Assembly: GCA_035560715.1 (NCBI GenBank)
Contig: DATMYW010000035.1
Coordinates: 1 to 23,832, forward strand
Origin: JAAXTX01 sp035560715
Lineage (GTDB): Bacteria > Patescibacteriota > Minisyncoccia > Moranbacterales > UBA1568
Direction of reading: 5' to 3'
Length of the DNA stretch: 23,832 nt
A model generated the notes under the pieces. That model was not told the origin of the DNA. It did no database searches and saw nothing but the letters and a program-made list of their open reading frames with translations. The position numbers and the translations under genes were made by a program. Position 1 is the first letter of the stretch, and each line of letters begins with the position of its first letter. Positions 1-7,117 of the stretch are shown one piece after another.

Positions 1-489
1 CTCGTAATAAGCGCGTGGATTTGTGCGGGAAAAACGTATTTGACGAAAAAATATACGAAAATATTTGAGCTACCGAGCGGCGACTACAAGTATATTCTGA
101 CGAAAGAACAAAAGGCCGTCGTGAACAAAGAAAGCCTGAAATCGACAAATAGGGAACTTAATCCCGCCTGGCCGAACAATTATTACGATGCGATTCTTAC
201 AGAAGTAGAAAGCGGGAAACATGACATTATTCTTATCGCGCCATGTATGCCTTTCTCGGAGATGCGGGACTATGGCATAGAGTTTGTATTGGCGTATCCG
301 GATCCGACGTGCAAGGAAGAGTATGTTGCACGGGCAAGAAAGAGAGGCGCGAATGAAGAATTTGTCAAAAGAATCGAGACGAACATTCAGAGCGATTTCC
401 AGGATTTCATGAACCAGCCGAACGAAAAGCTCATCATGCAACCCGGAGAATACTTGGAAGATGCCCTCATTCGAGCCGGTATATTATAG
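1..489 (+). CDS. P-loop nucleoside/adenylate kinase-like protein, 5' end outside the window
   Basis: The frame is open from the first base, so the start lies upstream; 162 residues are visible. Residues 5-12 (AWICAGKT) fit a Walker A motif, [AG]-x4-GK[ST]. Further on are YPDPTCKEEYVARARKRG, which resembles the Arg-rich lid region of small nucleotide kinases, and a C-terminal GEYLEDAL segment. The pattern resembles short P-loop kinase-like proteins of Firmicutes and phages whose substrates are unknown. A TTG at position 40 could act as a start, but starting there would delete the P-loop, so I reject it. A short hairpin with a T-run follows the stop. The fold is seen in the sequence; a kinase role is inference. 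Confidence 0.7.
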   Translation, partial: LVISAWICAGKTYLTKKYTKIFELPSGDYKYILTKEQKAVVNKESLKSTNRELNPAWPNNYYDAILTEVESGKHDIILIAPCMPFSEMRDYGIEFVLAYPDPTCKEEYVARARKRGANEEFVKRIETNIQSDFQDFMNQPNEKLIMQPGEYLEDALIRAGIL

Positions 490-493
490 CCGG

Positions 494-516
494 AAAAAGG
501 GTCGGGTACCTTTTTT
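494..516 (+). terminator. Intrinsic terminator after the P-loop gene
   Basis: A 7-bp stem AAAAAGG / CCTTTTT encloses an 8-nt loop and ends in a T6 run, starting 4 nt past the stop codon. The stem is AT-rich and therefore moderate in strength. Confidence 0.5.
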
Positions 517-566
517 CAAAATATTACATAGAGCATCTCACCGATACGAATGAATCGAAGCGGGGG

Positions 567-638
567 AATGCTCATGATGTTATTCTTTCCGGCTAGAAGA
601 ACGACCGCGACGAGGGATATGTCCATTTCGATTATTAA
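567..638 (+). repeat. Micro-ORF relic, copy A (internal stop)
   Basis: Read in one frame this encodes NAHDVILSG-stop-KNDRDEGYVHFDY-stop. It aligns without gaps to copy B at 1198-1272 (SVLDGFISGLNNDRDEG) and copy C at 2718-2814. At DNA level 609-623 (GACGAGGGATATGTC) is identical to 2779-2793. The TAG at 594 replaces the CTG of copy B, so this copy is broken. Its TAA overlaps an ATG at 638 (TAATG). Confidence 0.6.
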
Positions 639-657
639 TGCTATCGAAAAAACGTGA

Positions 658-679
658 CATAATAATGCGGTCGTCAGTT
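658..679 (+). repeat. 22-bp direct repeat, copy 1 of 2
   Basis: These 22 bases are identical to 5817-5838, over 5 kb away on the same strand. The repeat contains ATGCGGTCGTCAGTT, which starts with one of the possible start codons (665) of the nucleotidyltransferase gene. Confidence 0.75.
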
Positions 680-1189
680 GATGTTACAATATTCTTACCC
701 TCTGATGCCTTAGAGTTTGGTATGGTTCCAGGGAATATTATTGAATCGTTGAAGCGTTTATATGAGGTCTTTCATGGGAAGGGCATTCATTGGATTTTGA
801 GCGGGAGCACCGCTTTGGCGATACGGGGTGTGGATGTTGTCATCAACAATGATATCGATATCCTTACCGACAAGTCCGGCGCCGAGCAAATCGACGAGCT
901 ATTGTCTGAATATAGGATATCGAGGCCGGACTATTCGGAGACGGAGAAATACCGATCATATTTCGGAAAGTATGAGATCGAGGGCGTAGGTGTCGAGGTT
1001 ATGGGAAAATTCCAGTACCGCTTATCCGACGGAGCATGGTCGACGCCCAATCAGACGAACGAGATCATCATGATGGAATATGAGGGAATGAAAATCCCGC
1101 TTCTGACGCTCGAACAGGAATTGAAAGAATATGAAAGTATGGGGAAAGTTGATAAAGTGGCAAAAATCCAAGCCCGAATGAACAGTTGA
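665..1189 (+). CDS. Nucleotidyltransferase-fold (Pol beta superfamily) protein
   Basis: From the ATG at 665 the product is 174 aa. Residues 46-65 hold the superfamily signature: SGS (46-48) followed by DID at 63-65. This matches the hG[GS]-x(n)-Dh[DE] active-site pattern of minimal nucleotidyltransferases. The C-terminal part (LTLEQELKEYESMGKVDKVAKI) resembles the tail of AbiEii/aminoglycoside-adenylyltransferase-like stand-alone NTases. The substrate is unknown; toxin, resistance and housekeeping roles are all possible. The start is uncertain. ATG 638 overlaps the stop of copy A, ATG 665 lies in the 22-bp repeat, and ATG 722 sits just before the conserved core; none has a clear Shine-Dalgarno. 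No antitoxin partner is obvious next to it. Confidence 0.7.
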   Translation: MRSSVDVTIFLPSDALEFGMVPGNIIESLKRLYEVFHGKGIHWILSGSTALAIRGVDVVINNDIDILTDKSGAEQIDELLSEYRISRPDYSETEKYRSYFGKYEIEGVGVEVMGKFQYRLSDGAWSTPNQTNEIIMMEYEGMKIPLLTLEQELKEYESMGKVDKVAKIQARMNS

Positions 1190-1197
1190 ATATCGTT

Positions 1198-1272
1198 ATG
1201 GATGAACTCAAGAATGAAAGCGTGCTTGATGGCTTCATTTCTGGCCTGAACAACGATCGCGACGAGGGATAA
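1198..1272 (+). CDS. Micro-ORF copy B, 24 aa
   Basis: An ATG 9 nt after the nucleotidyltransferase stop opens a 24-codon frame, MDELKNESVLDGF followed by ISGLNNDRDEG. It shares VLDxF and DxDEG with copies A and C. This is the only copy with an ATG and an uninterrupted frame, although it stops where the others continue with Tyr-Val. No Shine-Dalgarno is visible. It may be a very small protein or a relic. The function is unknown. Confidence 0.35.
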   Translation: MDELKNESVLDGFISGLNNDRDEG

Positions 1273-1320
1273 TTCTTTTGCGATTTTGCGTACGATCGGT
1301 TTAGGCCGTAAGATGAATTC

Positions 1321-2127
1321 ATGGAAATCCAGACCGTCTATGATAAGGGATTAAAGCCGGTGAACGAGGATTCGCTCTTGGTAGCGGATCCGATTTTTGG
1401 TGTGTTCGACGGCGTTTCCGTGTTGGAGCCCGGGGCGCCACGAGAGGACGGGCTGACCGGAGCGGCTATCGCTTCAAGAACCGCGAAGAATGTCTTCTCA
1501 TCTAGGGATGGTGCCCTGGTCGAGTCGGCTCTTCAAGCGAATGACGCTATCCGAAAGGCGATGGAGGAGAATGGCATTGATTGGAAAAGAAAGACGGCAC
1601 AATGGGCGACGACGGCGTCGGTTATCCGTATCGGGAACGGTTCGTTCGACTGGCTCCATATCGGGGACAGCGTCGTGATGGTGGTTATGAATGACGGATC
1701 CTGCAGGGTTCTTGGAAGCGGGCATGGGCAGGACCGGGAGGTCTTGATCGAATGGAAAAAGCTTGCCGATCAGGGGATTGAGAATATACGTGAGGCACTG
1801 TCGGACTCGATGTCCGCGGCGCGCAACGGTGAAGCTAATTATGGTGACCTGGACGGCGATCCTAATATAGAACGCTATCTGGAACATGGGACGGAGTCAC
1901 TTGAAAATGTGCGTCACATTCTTCTCTTTACGGACGGACTCGTGATGCCGAAAGAAGATCCCGCATCAGACGACGATTTACATCGCTTCGTCGATATGTT
2001 CGAGAAGGATACATTGGAAGGACTTCGTGACCATGTACGAACTCTCGAAGATGCCGATCCGAAATGCTGGAAGTACCCCCGATTCAAACAGCACGACGAC
2101 ATCGCTGCCGTCGCCATATCATTCTAA
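1321..2127 (+). CDS. PP2C-type Ser/Thr protein phosphatase-like protein
   Basis: At 268 aa this is about the size of a bare PP2C domain. Visible motifs in order are NED (15-17), VFDG (28-31), TTAS (97-100), HIGDS (113-117), LFTDG (202-206) and a C-terminal HDDIAAVAISF. The acidic residues D17, D30, D205 and D260 are the expected metal ligands, so the enzyme looks active. Members dephosphorylate Ser/Thr phosphoproteins in the cytoplasm; no partner kinase is in the window. There is no N-terminal extension or transmembrane segment. The start has only a weak purine-rich stretch before it. It stands alone among accessory genes, so the substrate cannot be inferred. Confidence 0.85.
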   Translation: MEIQTVYDKGLKPVNEDSLLVADPIFGVFDGVSVLEPGAPREDGLTGAAIASRTAKNVFSSRDGALVESALQANDAIRKAMEENGIDWKRKTAQWATTASVIRIGNGSFDWLHIGDSVVMVVMNDGSCRVLGSGHGQDREVLIEWKKLADQGIENIREALSDSMSAARNGEANYGDLDGDPNIERYLEHGTESLENVRHILLFTDGLVMPKEDPASDDDLHRFVDMFEKDTLEGLRDHVRTLEDADPKCWKYPRFKQHDDIAAVAISF

Positions 2128-2191
2128 TCGGAAGGACCGCGCTAAAACTCGAATCGGATTTTCGGGAAAAAACAGGCCTCAACAATGTTCC

Positions 2192-2219
2192 TGACCCCTC
2201 TTCGGGACAGAATGGGGTC
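2192..2219 (+). other. Hairpin in the PP2C-ridA gap
   Basis: GACCCC and GGGGTC form a 6-bp stem with a 16-nt loop and no T-run. The 131-nt gap also holds an AT-rich segment with a possible -10 (GATAAT, near 2242) before the RidA-like gene. Nothing else is recognisable there. Confidence 0.3.
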
Positions 2220-2258
2220 GTATACAATTATTTGCATAATTGATAATCTGAAGACAAT

Positions 2259-2657
2259 ATGAAACAGCAAATCAATCCGGAAAATTTTACCGAGATCATG
2301 GGAGCGTATTCTCACGGTCTCCGAGTTGATATCGGGGATTCGGAAATGATTTTCGTTACCGGTCAGATCGCGATGGATAAACATGGCAATCCGGTTGCGC
2401 CCGACGATATCGTCAAGCAGACGGAGTTCGTGTTTCAGAATATCGTCAGGATATTGGAAGCGGGCGGTTCTTCCATCGATGACGTGGTCAAGGCCGTGAT
2501 ATATGTCACGAACATCTCCGACTTCAAGGAAATATCTACCGTGCGAAATAGGTATTTTGCGAACTGCAAGCCGGTCAGCACGCTAGTCGAGATCAATAAG
2601 ACCGTGAAGGAAGGCTGTGATATTGAAGTGGAAGTGATAGCAATACGAAAAAAATAA
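2259..2657 (+). CDS. RidA/YjgF/YER057c/UK114-family protein lacking the catalytic Arg
   Basis: The 132-aa length is typical of the family, which forms trimers. Visible motifs are YSHG (17-20), FVTGQIAMD (32-40), VVKAVIYVT (76-84) and the C-terminal DIEVEVIAI. Canonical RidA deaminates reactive 2-aminoacrylate-type imines using an Arg in a P-A-R-S motif. Here the corresponding stretch reads KPVSTLVEI (104-112), with Ser107 at the Arg position. This protein therefore probably belongs to a non-deaminase Rid subgroup, or binds a different ligand. It is cytoplasmic, with no signal peptide. It is followed by a small hairpin terminator. Confidence 0.88.
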   Translation: MKQQINPENFTEIMGAYSHGLRVDIGDSEMIFVTGQIAMDKHGNPVAPDDIVKQTEFVFQNIVRILEAGGSSIDDVVKAVIYVTNISDFKEISTVRNRYFANCKPVSTLVEINKTVKEGCDIEVEVIAIRKK

Positions 2658-2662
2658 ACCCA

Positions 2663-2690
2663 GCCTGAAAACGGTCAGGCATCTTTTCAA
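2663..2690 (+). terminator. Terminator after the RidA-like gene
   Basis: GCCTGA / TCAGGC forms a 6-bp stem with a 6-nt loop, followed by ATCTTTTC. It lies 6 nt past the stop codon. Confidence 0.5.
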
Positions 2691-2717
2691 GAAGTAACGG
2701 CATAAAATCGAATTGAT

Positions 2718-2814
2718 ATGGCAGAACCGAAGAAGAATGTGCTTGATAGCTTTTTTGCGGAGTGAAAAGCGAGATCATGACGAGGGATATGTCTGTCGCG
2801 ACGGTTTTAAATAA
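2718..2814 (+). pseudogene. Micro-ORF relic, copy C (frameshift in a T6 run)
   Basis: The ATG at 2718 reads MAEPKKNVLDSFFAE then stops. If the T6 run at 2751-2756 is read one base short, the frame continues as VLDSFLRSEKRDHDEGYV and on to the TAA at 2812. That reading aligns without gaps with copies A and B. It is either a relic or a slippage site. Confidence 0.4.
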
Positions 2815-2848
2815 ATAAACGTCTGAGTAATTTTTACATCACTCAGAC
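2813..2848 (-). terminator. Terminator of the 170-aa minus-strand gene
   Basis: GTCTGAGT (2821-2828) pairs with ACTCAGAC (2841-2848). On the minus strand the stem is followed by a T-rich tail (GTTTATTTATTT), 21 nt past the stop of the minus-strand gene. Confidence 0.65.
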
Positions 2849-2869
2849 TTGATTTGGCAGAATCGCTTG

Positions 2870-3382
2870 TCAACCGACGGTCGAGACTGCTGTTCCCTTT
2901 ATTAAAGCCTCTTGCCATAATTCATCGGATACGTCATCCCACCGCTCCGGCTTAAATACGGGCGGCATAGCGAGAGTATTATCTTTTCTTTTTAGTGTTT
3001 CGAATCCGCGAATCAGTTCCTCCTCTTTTTCGCGTTCAATTCGGAATGGAACCACTCCGTTTTCGTCCGCATAAATCAGGAAGAAATACTTAGTACGATC
3101 GGAATCGTCCAAGACGTCTGATAATGCTATGCCATCATCCGGTTTTGCTGCCAACATGACAAACCATGGCCACGGGGCAAGCTGCTCGTTCCACGCCCCA
3201 TCGCTACACCTCTCGAGGTCATAGTACTTCGCATTGCCGATGAACGGGTAATCAGGCGAATATCTCGCTACGTTATTTTCGGCAAGAGCACCATGGCGAG
3301 CGACGTATACGGGCAGGATGTCGGCATTTTTCCATATCGCCGAAGGAAATGCTGCTTTTACATTTTTAAAATACTTCGTCAT
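2870..3382 (-). CDS. Hypothetical protein, 170 aa
   Basis: I do not recognise this protein. It is a soluble, acidic, aromatic-rich sequence without a signal peptide or membrane segment. It includes APWPWFVMLAAKPDDG (near residue 70), FFLIYADENGVVPFRIE and a C-terminal ERWDDVSDELW. The start is secure: AAGGAGAG lies 4 nt before the ATG. It has its own terminator downstream (2813-2848) and is the only minus-strand gene in the first 4 kb. The neighbouring transposase remnant runs divergently. Confidence 0.75.
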   Translation of the reverse strand: MTKYFKNVKAAFPSAIWKNADILPVYVARHGALAENNVARYSPDYPFIGNAKYYDLERCSDGAWNEQLAPWPWFVMLAAKPDDGIALSDVLDDSDRTKYFFLIYADENGVVPFRIEREKEEELIRGFETLKRKDNTLAMPPVFKPERWDDVSDELWQEALIKGTAVSTVG

Positions 3383-3472
3383 TAGACTCTCCTTTCATTA
3401 TTTGTTTCTGAGAAGCCCTCCCAGTAAGGATTTTTTTGGACCAACTCATTATTGTACTACAAATATACGTAT

Positions 3473-4230
3473 TGTTAACAGTAGGTGGTAATGTGTACAC
3501 ACATATGGCGGTTTTGCTAGGCTCTGGGGTTCACCCCTCATCCTGGCCAAATATGTCCATCCATATGTCGGAAACCATTCAGGAAGAACGGTTAAGGTGG
3601 GTCCTGCCGATCGTCGAGGGGGAATTGAGACTGTGCGACGTCGCGATGGTCTGTCCATACGGGAAGCGGACCCTGGAGCGGTGGGCCGCGGCATATCGCG
3701 ATGGTGGCAAGGAAGCGCTTACACCCCGATCGACGAGACCCAAGACGTCGCCCCGGGAGACCCCGATCCATATCAAGGAGCGCGTCGTATCGCTCCGGAA
3801 GAAGGCCGGGCTTTGTGCAAGGAAACTGTCATGGAAACTGGAAAAGGAAGGAATCGTGATACACGAACGGCTTGTCGGAAAGATACTGAAGCAGGAAGGC
3901 CTGGTCCGGACATACCGGATCCGGAAGGTGAAGACGAAGTACGTGAAGATTCCCCTTCGGCCGGGGGAACTCATGGAAATCGACGTGAAGTATGTACCCG
4001 GAACCATTGAAGACAGGGCGAATTTCCAATACACGGCCATCGACTGCGCCTCCCGGTGGCGGTATCTGCTCGCGTACGAGGAAATGAACATCACCAACTC
4101 GATACGGTTCCTGGAGTCGGTTCTCTCCGTCTTCCCGCACCGCATGCGGTCGGTGAAGACGGACAACGGGTCGATATTCACCAACTCCTACGTCGGGACG
4201 GACAAACGGAGCGATATGTGCATAAATGGC
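3473..4230 (+). mobile_element. Remnant of an IS481/IS3-type insertion sequence
   Basis: The transposase frame and its upstream region form a partial IS. A palindromic TGTTAACA at 3473-3480 is a possible left terminus, since such elements usually begin TG, but no matching right inverted repeat exists because the 3' end is gone. Homology appears to stop near 4220, where the sequence runs into the terminator of the neighbouring minus-strand gene. Codon use is GC-richer than in the flanking genes on the left. Confidence 0.55.
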
Positions 4231-4272
4231 GAATCGGATAAAAAAACGACCAGCGATGATGCTGATCGTTGA
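3565..4272 (+). pseudogene. Truncated DDE transposase (IS481/IS3 integrase-core type)
   Basis: From ATG 3565 the frame gives 235 aa. Residues 8-50 resemble a helix-turn-helix (PYGKRTLERW). An rve-type integrase core follows, with the first Asp at D140 (EIDVKY) and the second at D200 (KTDNGSIFTN). The third catalytic Glu and the usual C-terminal third are missing. After GTDKRSDM the sequence changes to an unrelated tail (CINGESDKKTTSDDADR) that runs through another gene's terminator. The protein cannot be an active transposase. Longer frames starting at TTG 3436 add only non-conserved residues. Confidence 0.85.
4240..4270 (-). terminator. Terminator of the 149-aa membrane protein gene
   Basis: On the minus strand AACGATCAGC pairs with GCTGGTCGTT (10 bp, one G-U) around a 6-nt loop, followed by T5. 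It lies 25 nt past the stop at 4295. Confidence 0.75.
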
Positions 4273-4294
4273 TTGTTGGAATCGTGTCACTGCA

Positions 4295-4744
4295 CTAGTG
4301 GGCGACCGGTCCGAGCACGTAGGTTTTTCCACTGATGCGACCTATCACGCACTCGACCGAAATAGTCGCGCCGACTGACAACTTCTCGTAAGTCTTCTCG
4401 CTTACTTCGAGCGAGTAGGTTCGGCCTGCGATGCCGATATCGACATTCCACTCTTCTTCGGATCGTATGAGTGGGATCGGCATGAGCATCGTGCCGACTG
4501 GAAGCCCGAACAGGAGCAGATTTGATCTATCTGTCATGTTAAGGCTTAGAATGACTCCTGTCCCGATAAATCGCTTACGGAACAGACAATCACCGGTCAC
4601 GAACAGCTCGTACAGCCAGAACACTGATACGAAGATCAATATCGCACAGAACGCTATCACCAGTGCGACCCCGAAATTCGATTCAGTGGCGAGTTCATGA
4701 AGAACTGCCACATACTCGATCAGAAATTCCTTGATTGCGTCCAT
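4295..4744 (-). CDS. Hypothetical single-pass membrane protein, 149 aa
   Basis: I do not recognise the family. An amphipathic N-terminus is followed by one strong transmembrane helix at about residues 24-48 (VALVIAFCAILIFVSVFWLYELF). The rest is a soluble, probably beta-rich domain (GRTYSLEVSEKTYEKLSVGATISVECVIGRI). A domain of this kind next to one anchor resembles small OB/SH3-like membrane-attached modules, but that is only an impression. The start is supported by AAGGGGC 4 nt before the ATG. The 237-nt gap to the divergent 228-aa gene leaves room for its promoter, which I could not identify. Confidence 0.75.
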   Translation of the reverse strand: MDAIKEFLIEYVAVLHELATESNFGVALVIAFCAILIFVSVFWLYELFVTGDCLFRKRFIGTGVILSLNMTDRSNLLLFGLPVGTMLMPIPLIRSEEEWNVDIGIAGRTYSLEVSEKTYEKLSVGATISVECVIGRISGKTYVLGPVAH

Positions 4745-4931
4745 AAGTGCCCCTTGGTTTTATGATTTTGTGAATGTGCAACCATGTATGATACACCCGA
4801 ATAACGATTCTGTCAAGTGTAGCTAATGACAGGAATGCCTCCACGGAGAGGACAAAATATCGTTTCGCTCTTCGTCGGTTTTCGCGGAGCCGACTACATC
4901 CCGGGGCGGTTCTTGTGTATTCGCTGCAAAA

Positions 4932-4940
4932 TGCTATGAT
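4932..4940 (+). promoter_or_regulatory. Extended -10 promoter of the DUF975-like gene
   Basis: TGCTATGAT has the TG-N-TATGAT form of an extended -10 box. A weak -35 (CTTGTG) lies 17 nt upstream of TATGAT. The predicted start of transcription is near 4947, about 35 nt before the ATG. Confidence 0.5.
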
Positions 4941-4981
4941 TTCAGCGTAATCGCGGTCTTCATAACCGGTAAGAAAAACCT

Positions 4982-5668
4982 ATGCAAACGGCAAATGCGG
5001 AGCTTATGCGGTCGGCACGCGAATCGCTCCAAGGGAAGTGGGGTCTGGCGATCGGTGTCACGGTCGTCTATCTCGTGATCATCATGGCGCTGCAAAGCGC
5101 CAAGCAGGTCGGTCCGCTCGCGTCGTTCCTCGTCTCCGGCCCGTTCGCCGGCGGACTCGCGATATTCGCTTTGACTATCGCGAGGAACCGTGAGGCGAAG
5201 TTCGAACAGCTCTTTGACGGATTCAAGCGGTTCGGGATCTATTTCGTTGCCTATCTCCTGATGATCGTTTTCATATGTCTGTGGTCGCTGCTGCTGATCG
5301 TCCCGGGCATTGTTGCCGCGTTTTCCTATTCGATGATTTTTTATATTATCGCGGACAATCCGACCATCTCGGCTTCCGATGCGCTCAAGCGGAGCAAGGA
5401 AATGATGCGGGGGAATAAGGGCAAGCTGTTCGGTCTCCAGCTGCGATTCCTCGGTTGGGCGATCCTGTGCATCCTGACCGCAGGCATCGGCTTCCTCTGG
5501 CTCATCCCGTATATCCAGGTAAGCACCGCCAAGTTCTATGAGGATCTGAAGGAGGCGCCCGCCGCGCCAAGCGCCCCAGCCGAACCGGTCGCTGCGGCAC
5601 CGGTCGCGCCGACGGCACCCACACCGTTCATTTCCGATAAGTCGACGGAAACCATCGAGATCAAGTAA
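4982..5668 (+). CDS. DUF975-family integral membrane protein
   Basis: The 228-aa protein begins with ELMRSARESLQGKWGLAIG, the characteristic N-terminus of DUF975 proteins, followed by four or five hydrophobic segments. These include LLLIVPGIVAAFSYSMIFYIIADNP and LFGLQLRFLGWAILCILTAGIGFLWLIPYIQ. The motif NPTISASDALKRSKEMMRGNKG lies between the last segments, as in the family. A low-complexity Ala/Pro tail (about residues 190-215) extends past the membrane domain. The function of the family is unknown. It is a single-gene unit with an extended -10 promoter before it and a strong hairpin after it. Confidence 0.85.
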   Translation: MQTANAELMRSARESLQGKWGLAIGVTVVYLVIIMALQSAKQVGPLASFLVSGPFAGGLAIFALTIARNREAKFEQLFDGFKRFGIYFVAYLLMIVFICLWSLLLIVPGIVAAFSYSMIFYIIADNPTISASDALKRSKEMMRGNKGKLFGLQLRFLGWAILCILTAGIGFLWLIPYIQVSTAKFYEDLKEAPAAPSAPAEPVAAAPVAPTAPTPFISDKSTETIEIK

Positions 5669-5736
5669 GAAAGCGAAGTCGTGAAAAACAAGAACGTGGT
5701 CGGTATGTGAGAAATCTGAAGCTGAACGCAAACGTT

Positions 5737-5767
5737 ACGAAAGCGGGTCGTCATGACCCTCTTTCGT
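5737..5767 (+). terminator. Terminator after the DUF975-like gene
   Basis: ACGAAAGCGGGTC pairs with GACCCTCTTTCGT (13 positions, one mismatch) around a 5-nt loop. The following T-run is poor (TATAC). Confidence 0.65.
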
Positions 5768-5816
5768 TATACATACCCGGGTGGCATGGTCTCCGTATCG
5801 ATATTCGATGACGTAG

Positions 5817-5838
5817 CATAATAATGCGGTCGTCAGTT
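5817..5838 (+). repeat. 22-bp direct repeat, copy 2 of 2
   Basis: Identical to 658-679. The ATG inside the repeat opens a 27-codon frame (MRSSVRATNEMAGK and on) that has no recognisable product, so the repeat looks like a duplicated 5' gene end or recombination scar. Confidence 0.75.
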
Positions 5839-5904
5839 CGTGCCACGAACGAAATGGCCGGAAAATGGAACGTATGTACGCCTATAACTGAATTTCGATC
5901 GATT

Positions 5905-5913
5905 TGATATACT
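5905..5913 (+). promoter_or_regulatory. Extended -10 promoter of the Maf-like gene
   Basis: TGATATACT fits TG-N-TATACT. No good -35 is seen. The predicted leader is about 33 nt. Confidence 0.5.
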
Positions 5914-5952
5914 GAAGGCGGTTCCACAACTGATAATCGACGACTACAGACT

Positions 5953-6957
5953 ATGAATGAATCGTTTCCGGCGCATCCGGATGACAAAGCGCAACACTCA
6001 CGACACGAACGTGCACAGGAACTGCTGAAGCGGTGGTTCGAATCGACGCCGGTCTATCTCGCTTCTTCGTCGGCAGTCCGGAGGGAGGGACTGATAAAAA
6101 TCGGATTTAACGCGGAAAACGTGACCACGATCCCGGCGCCGGATTCGGCAGAAGCCGCGGTCTTCCGAATGTCGACGGCCGATACCATGCTCATGGATTC
6201 CTGCGCGAAGGCGAAGATGGAATCGGTTGATTCCGTTGCCGACGATGCATTCGTGTTCTCTTTCGATACGCTCGTGGGTATCTATCCGGATATGATCGAC
6301 CCGGCGCACCCCGAGACGCTCGGGATTGTCATGGGAGAAACGGTCCGAAAGCCGGAAAGCGATGAGGCTGCGAAGGAAGCAGCAAAAAAGGTGTTCCTGA
6401 CCGTGATGCTGAATTATGCGCGATTCGCGACCTATGAGCGGCAAGCTGCTTGCGGAAAAACGGCCATCGAAGATGTCGAGGCATTTGAGCGGGCACGGGT
6501 GGCGGCGACCGGCATCCATGCCATTACCGGTATGCAGGTGCGGTTCCCTGGTTCGGATGAGACCGAAGCCTATCGCGATCGTATCATAGCGTTGCCCCGT
6601 CGTCTGTATTCGATTCTTGAGGCCGCGAATGGTGATTCGTTCGCTGATCCGATAGATACTACCGAAACTCTCGCGTCAATGCCGTTTCGGGACGGAGGTA
6701 CGATTGGCGATGTCGTAAGCGGGATCGTCGACGAGGTGATGGAAACCATGGAGAGCGAGGGGGTGGATCCCGTCCGAATCAGTGGCGGAGTCGCCTACAG
6801 TCTGGATTCGGTCCGGAAATGTCTCGGAATCGATGAAGTCGCGGACCTGTTTCAGGACGGGATCAAATCCAATGTGCCCGACCAGTCGATATATTCGGGA
6901 TATCCGGAACATATGGTCGGAAACGCGCTTCGCGTCAGAGCCGAATCGCTCTCGTAA
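5953..6957 (+). CDS. Divergent Maf-like protein (nucleotide pyrophosphatase superfamily)
   Basis: Residues 33-52 (PVYLASSSAVRREGLIKIGF) match the N-terminal Maf pattern LASxSPRRxxLL, with V42 for Pro and A41 for the second Ser. SFDTLVGI (103-110) takes the place of the catalytic ADTVV segment and RKP (132-134) that of GKP. VAATGIHAITGMQV later resembles the Maf TGV strand. Maf proteins hydrolyse non-canonical or modified nucleoside triphosphates. At 334 aa this is about 130 residues longer than a usual Maf. The extra C-terminal part (DPVRISGGVAYSLDSVRKCLGIDEVADLF) still looks Maf-like at its start. No Shine-Dalgarno precedes the ATG. Substrate and activity are uncertain because of the changed motif. 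Confidence 0.6.
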   Translation: MNESFPAHPDDKAQHSRHERAQELLKRWFESTPVYLASSSAVRREGLIKIGFNAENVTTIPAPDSAEAAVFRMSTADTMLMDSCAKAKMESVDSVADDAFVFSFDTLVGIYPDMIDPAHPETLGIVMGETVRKPESDEAAKEAAKKVFLTVMLNYARFATYERQAACGKTAIEDVEAFERARVAATGIHAITGMQVRFPGSDETEAYRDRIIALPRRLYSILEAANGDSFADPIDTTETLASMPFRDGGTIGDVVSGIVDEVMETMESEGVDPVRISGGVAYSLDSVRKCLGIDEVADLFQDGIKSNVPDQSIYSGYPEHMVGNALRVRAESLS

Positions 6958-7010
6958 TGGATTCGTGAAAGATCACGACACAAAAAATGCGGTCGCCATT
7001 TCTTGTATCA

Positions 7011-7053
7011 TCATGAAAATGAGGGGGACGTGAGATGACGGTCGTCCGCTCAT
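7011..7053 (+). other. Imperfect hairpin before the glycosylase gene
   Basis: ATGAG...GGACG pairs with CGTCC...CTCAT in two 5-bp blocks separated by a small internal loop. No T-run follows. It may be a weak terminator for the Maf-like gene or a 5' structure of the next one. Confidence 0.3.
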
Positions 7054-7117
7054 GTCACCTGAAAAAGAGCAGAGCAGCGTCGACGGTCAGATTCATGTTC
7101 TCGAATTTCATACGTAT

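Noticed and set aside
3597..4332. Several long frames on both strands over the transposase
   Set aside because: They are shadows of the GC-rich transposase gene; none has a recognisable motif.
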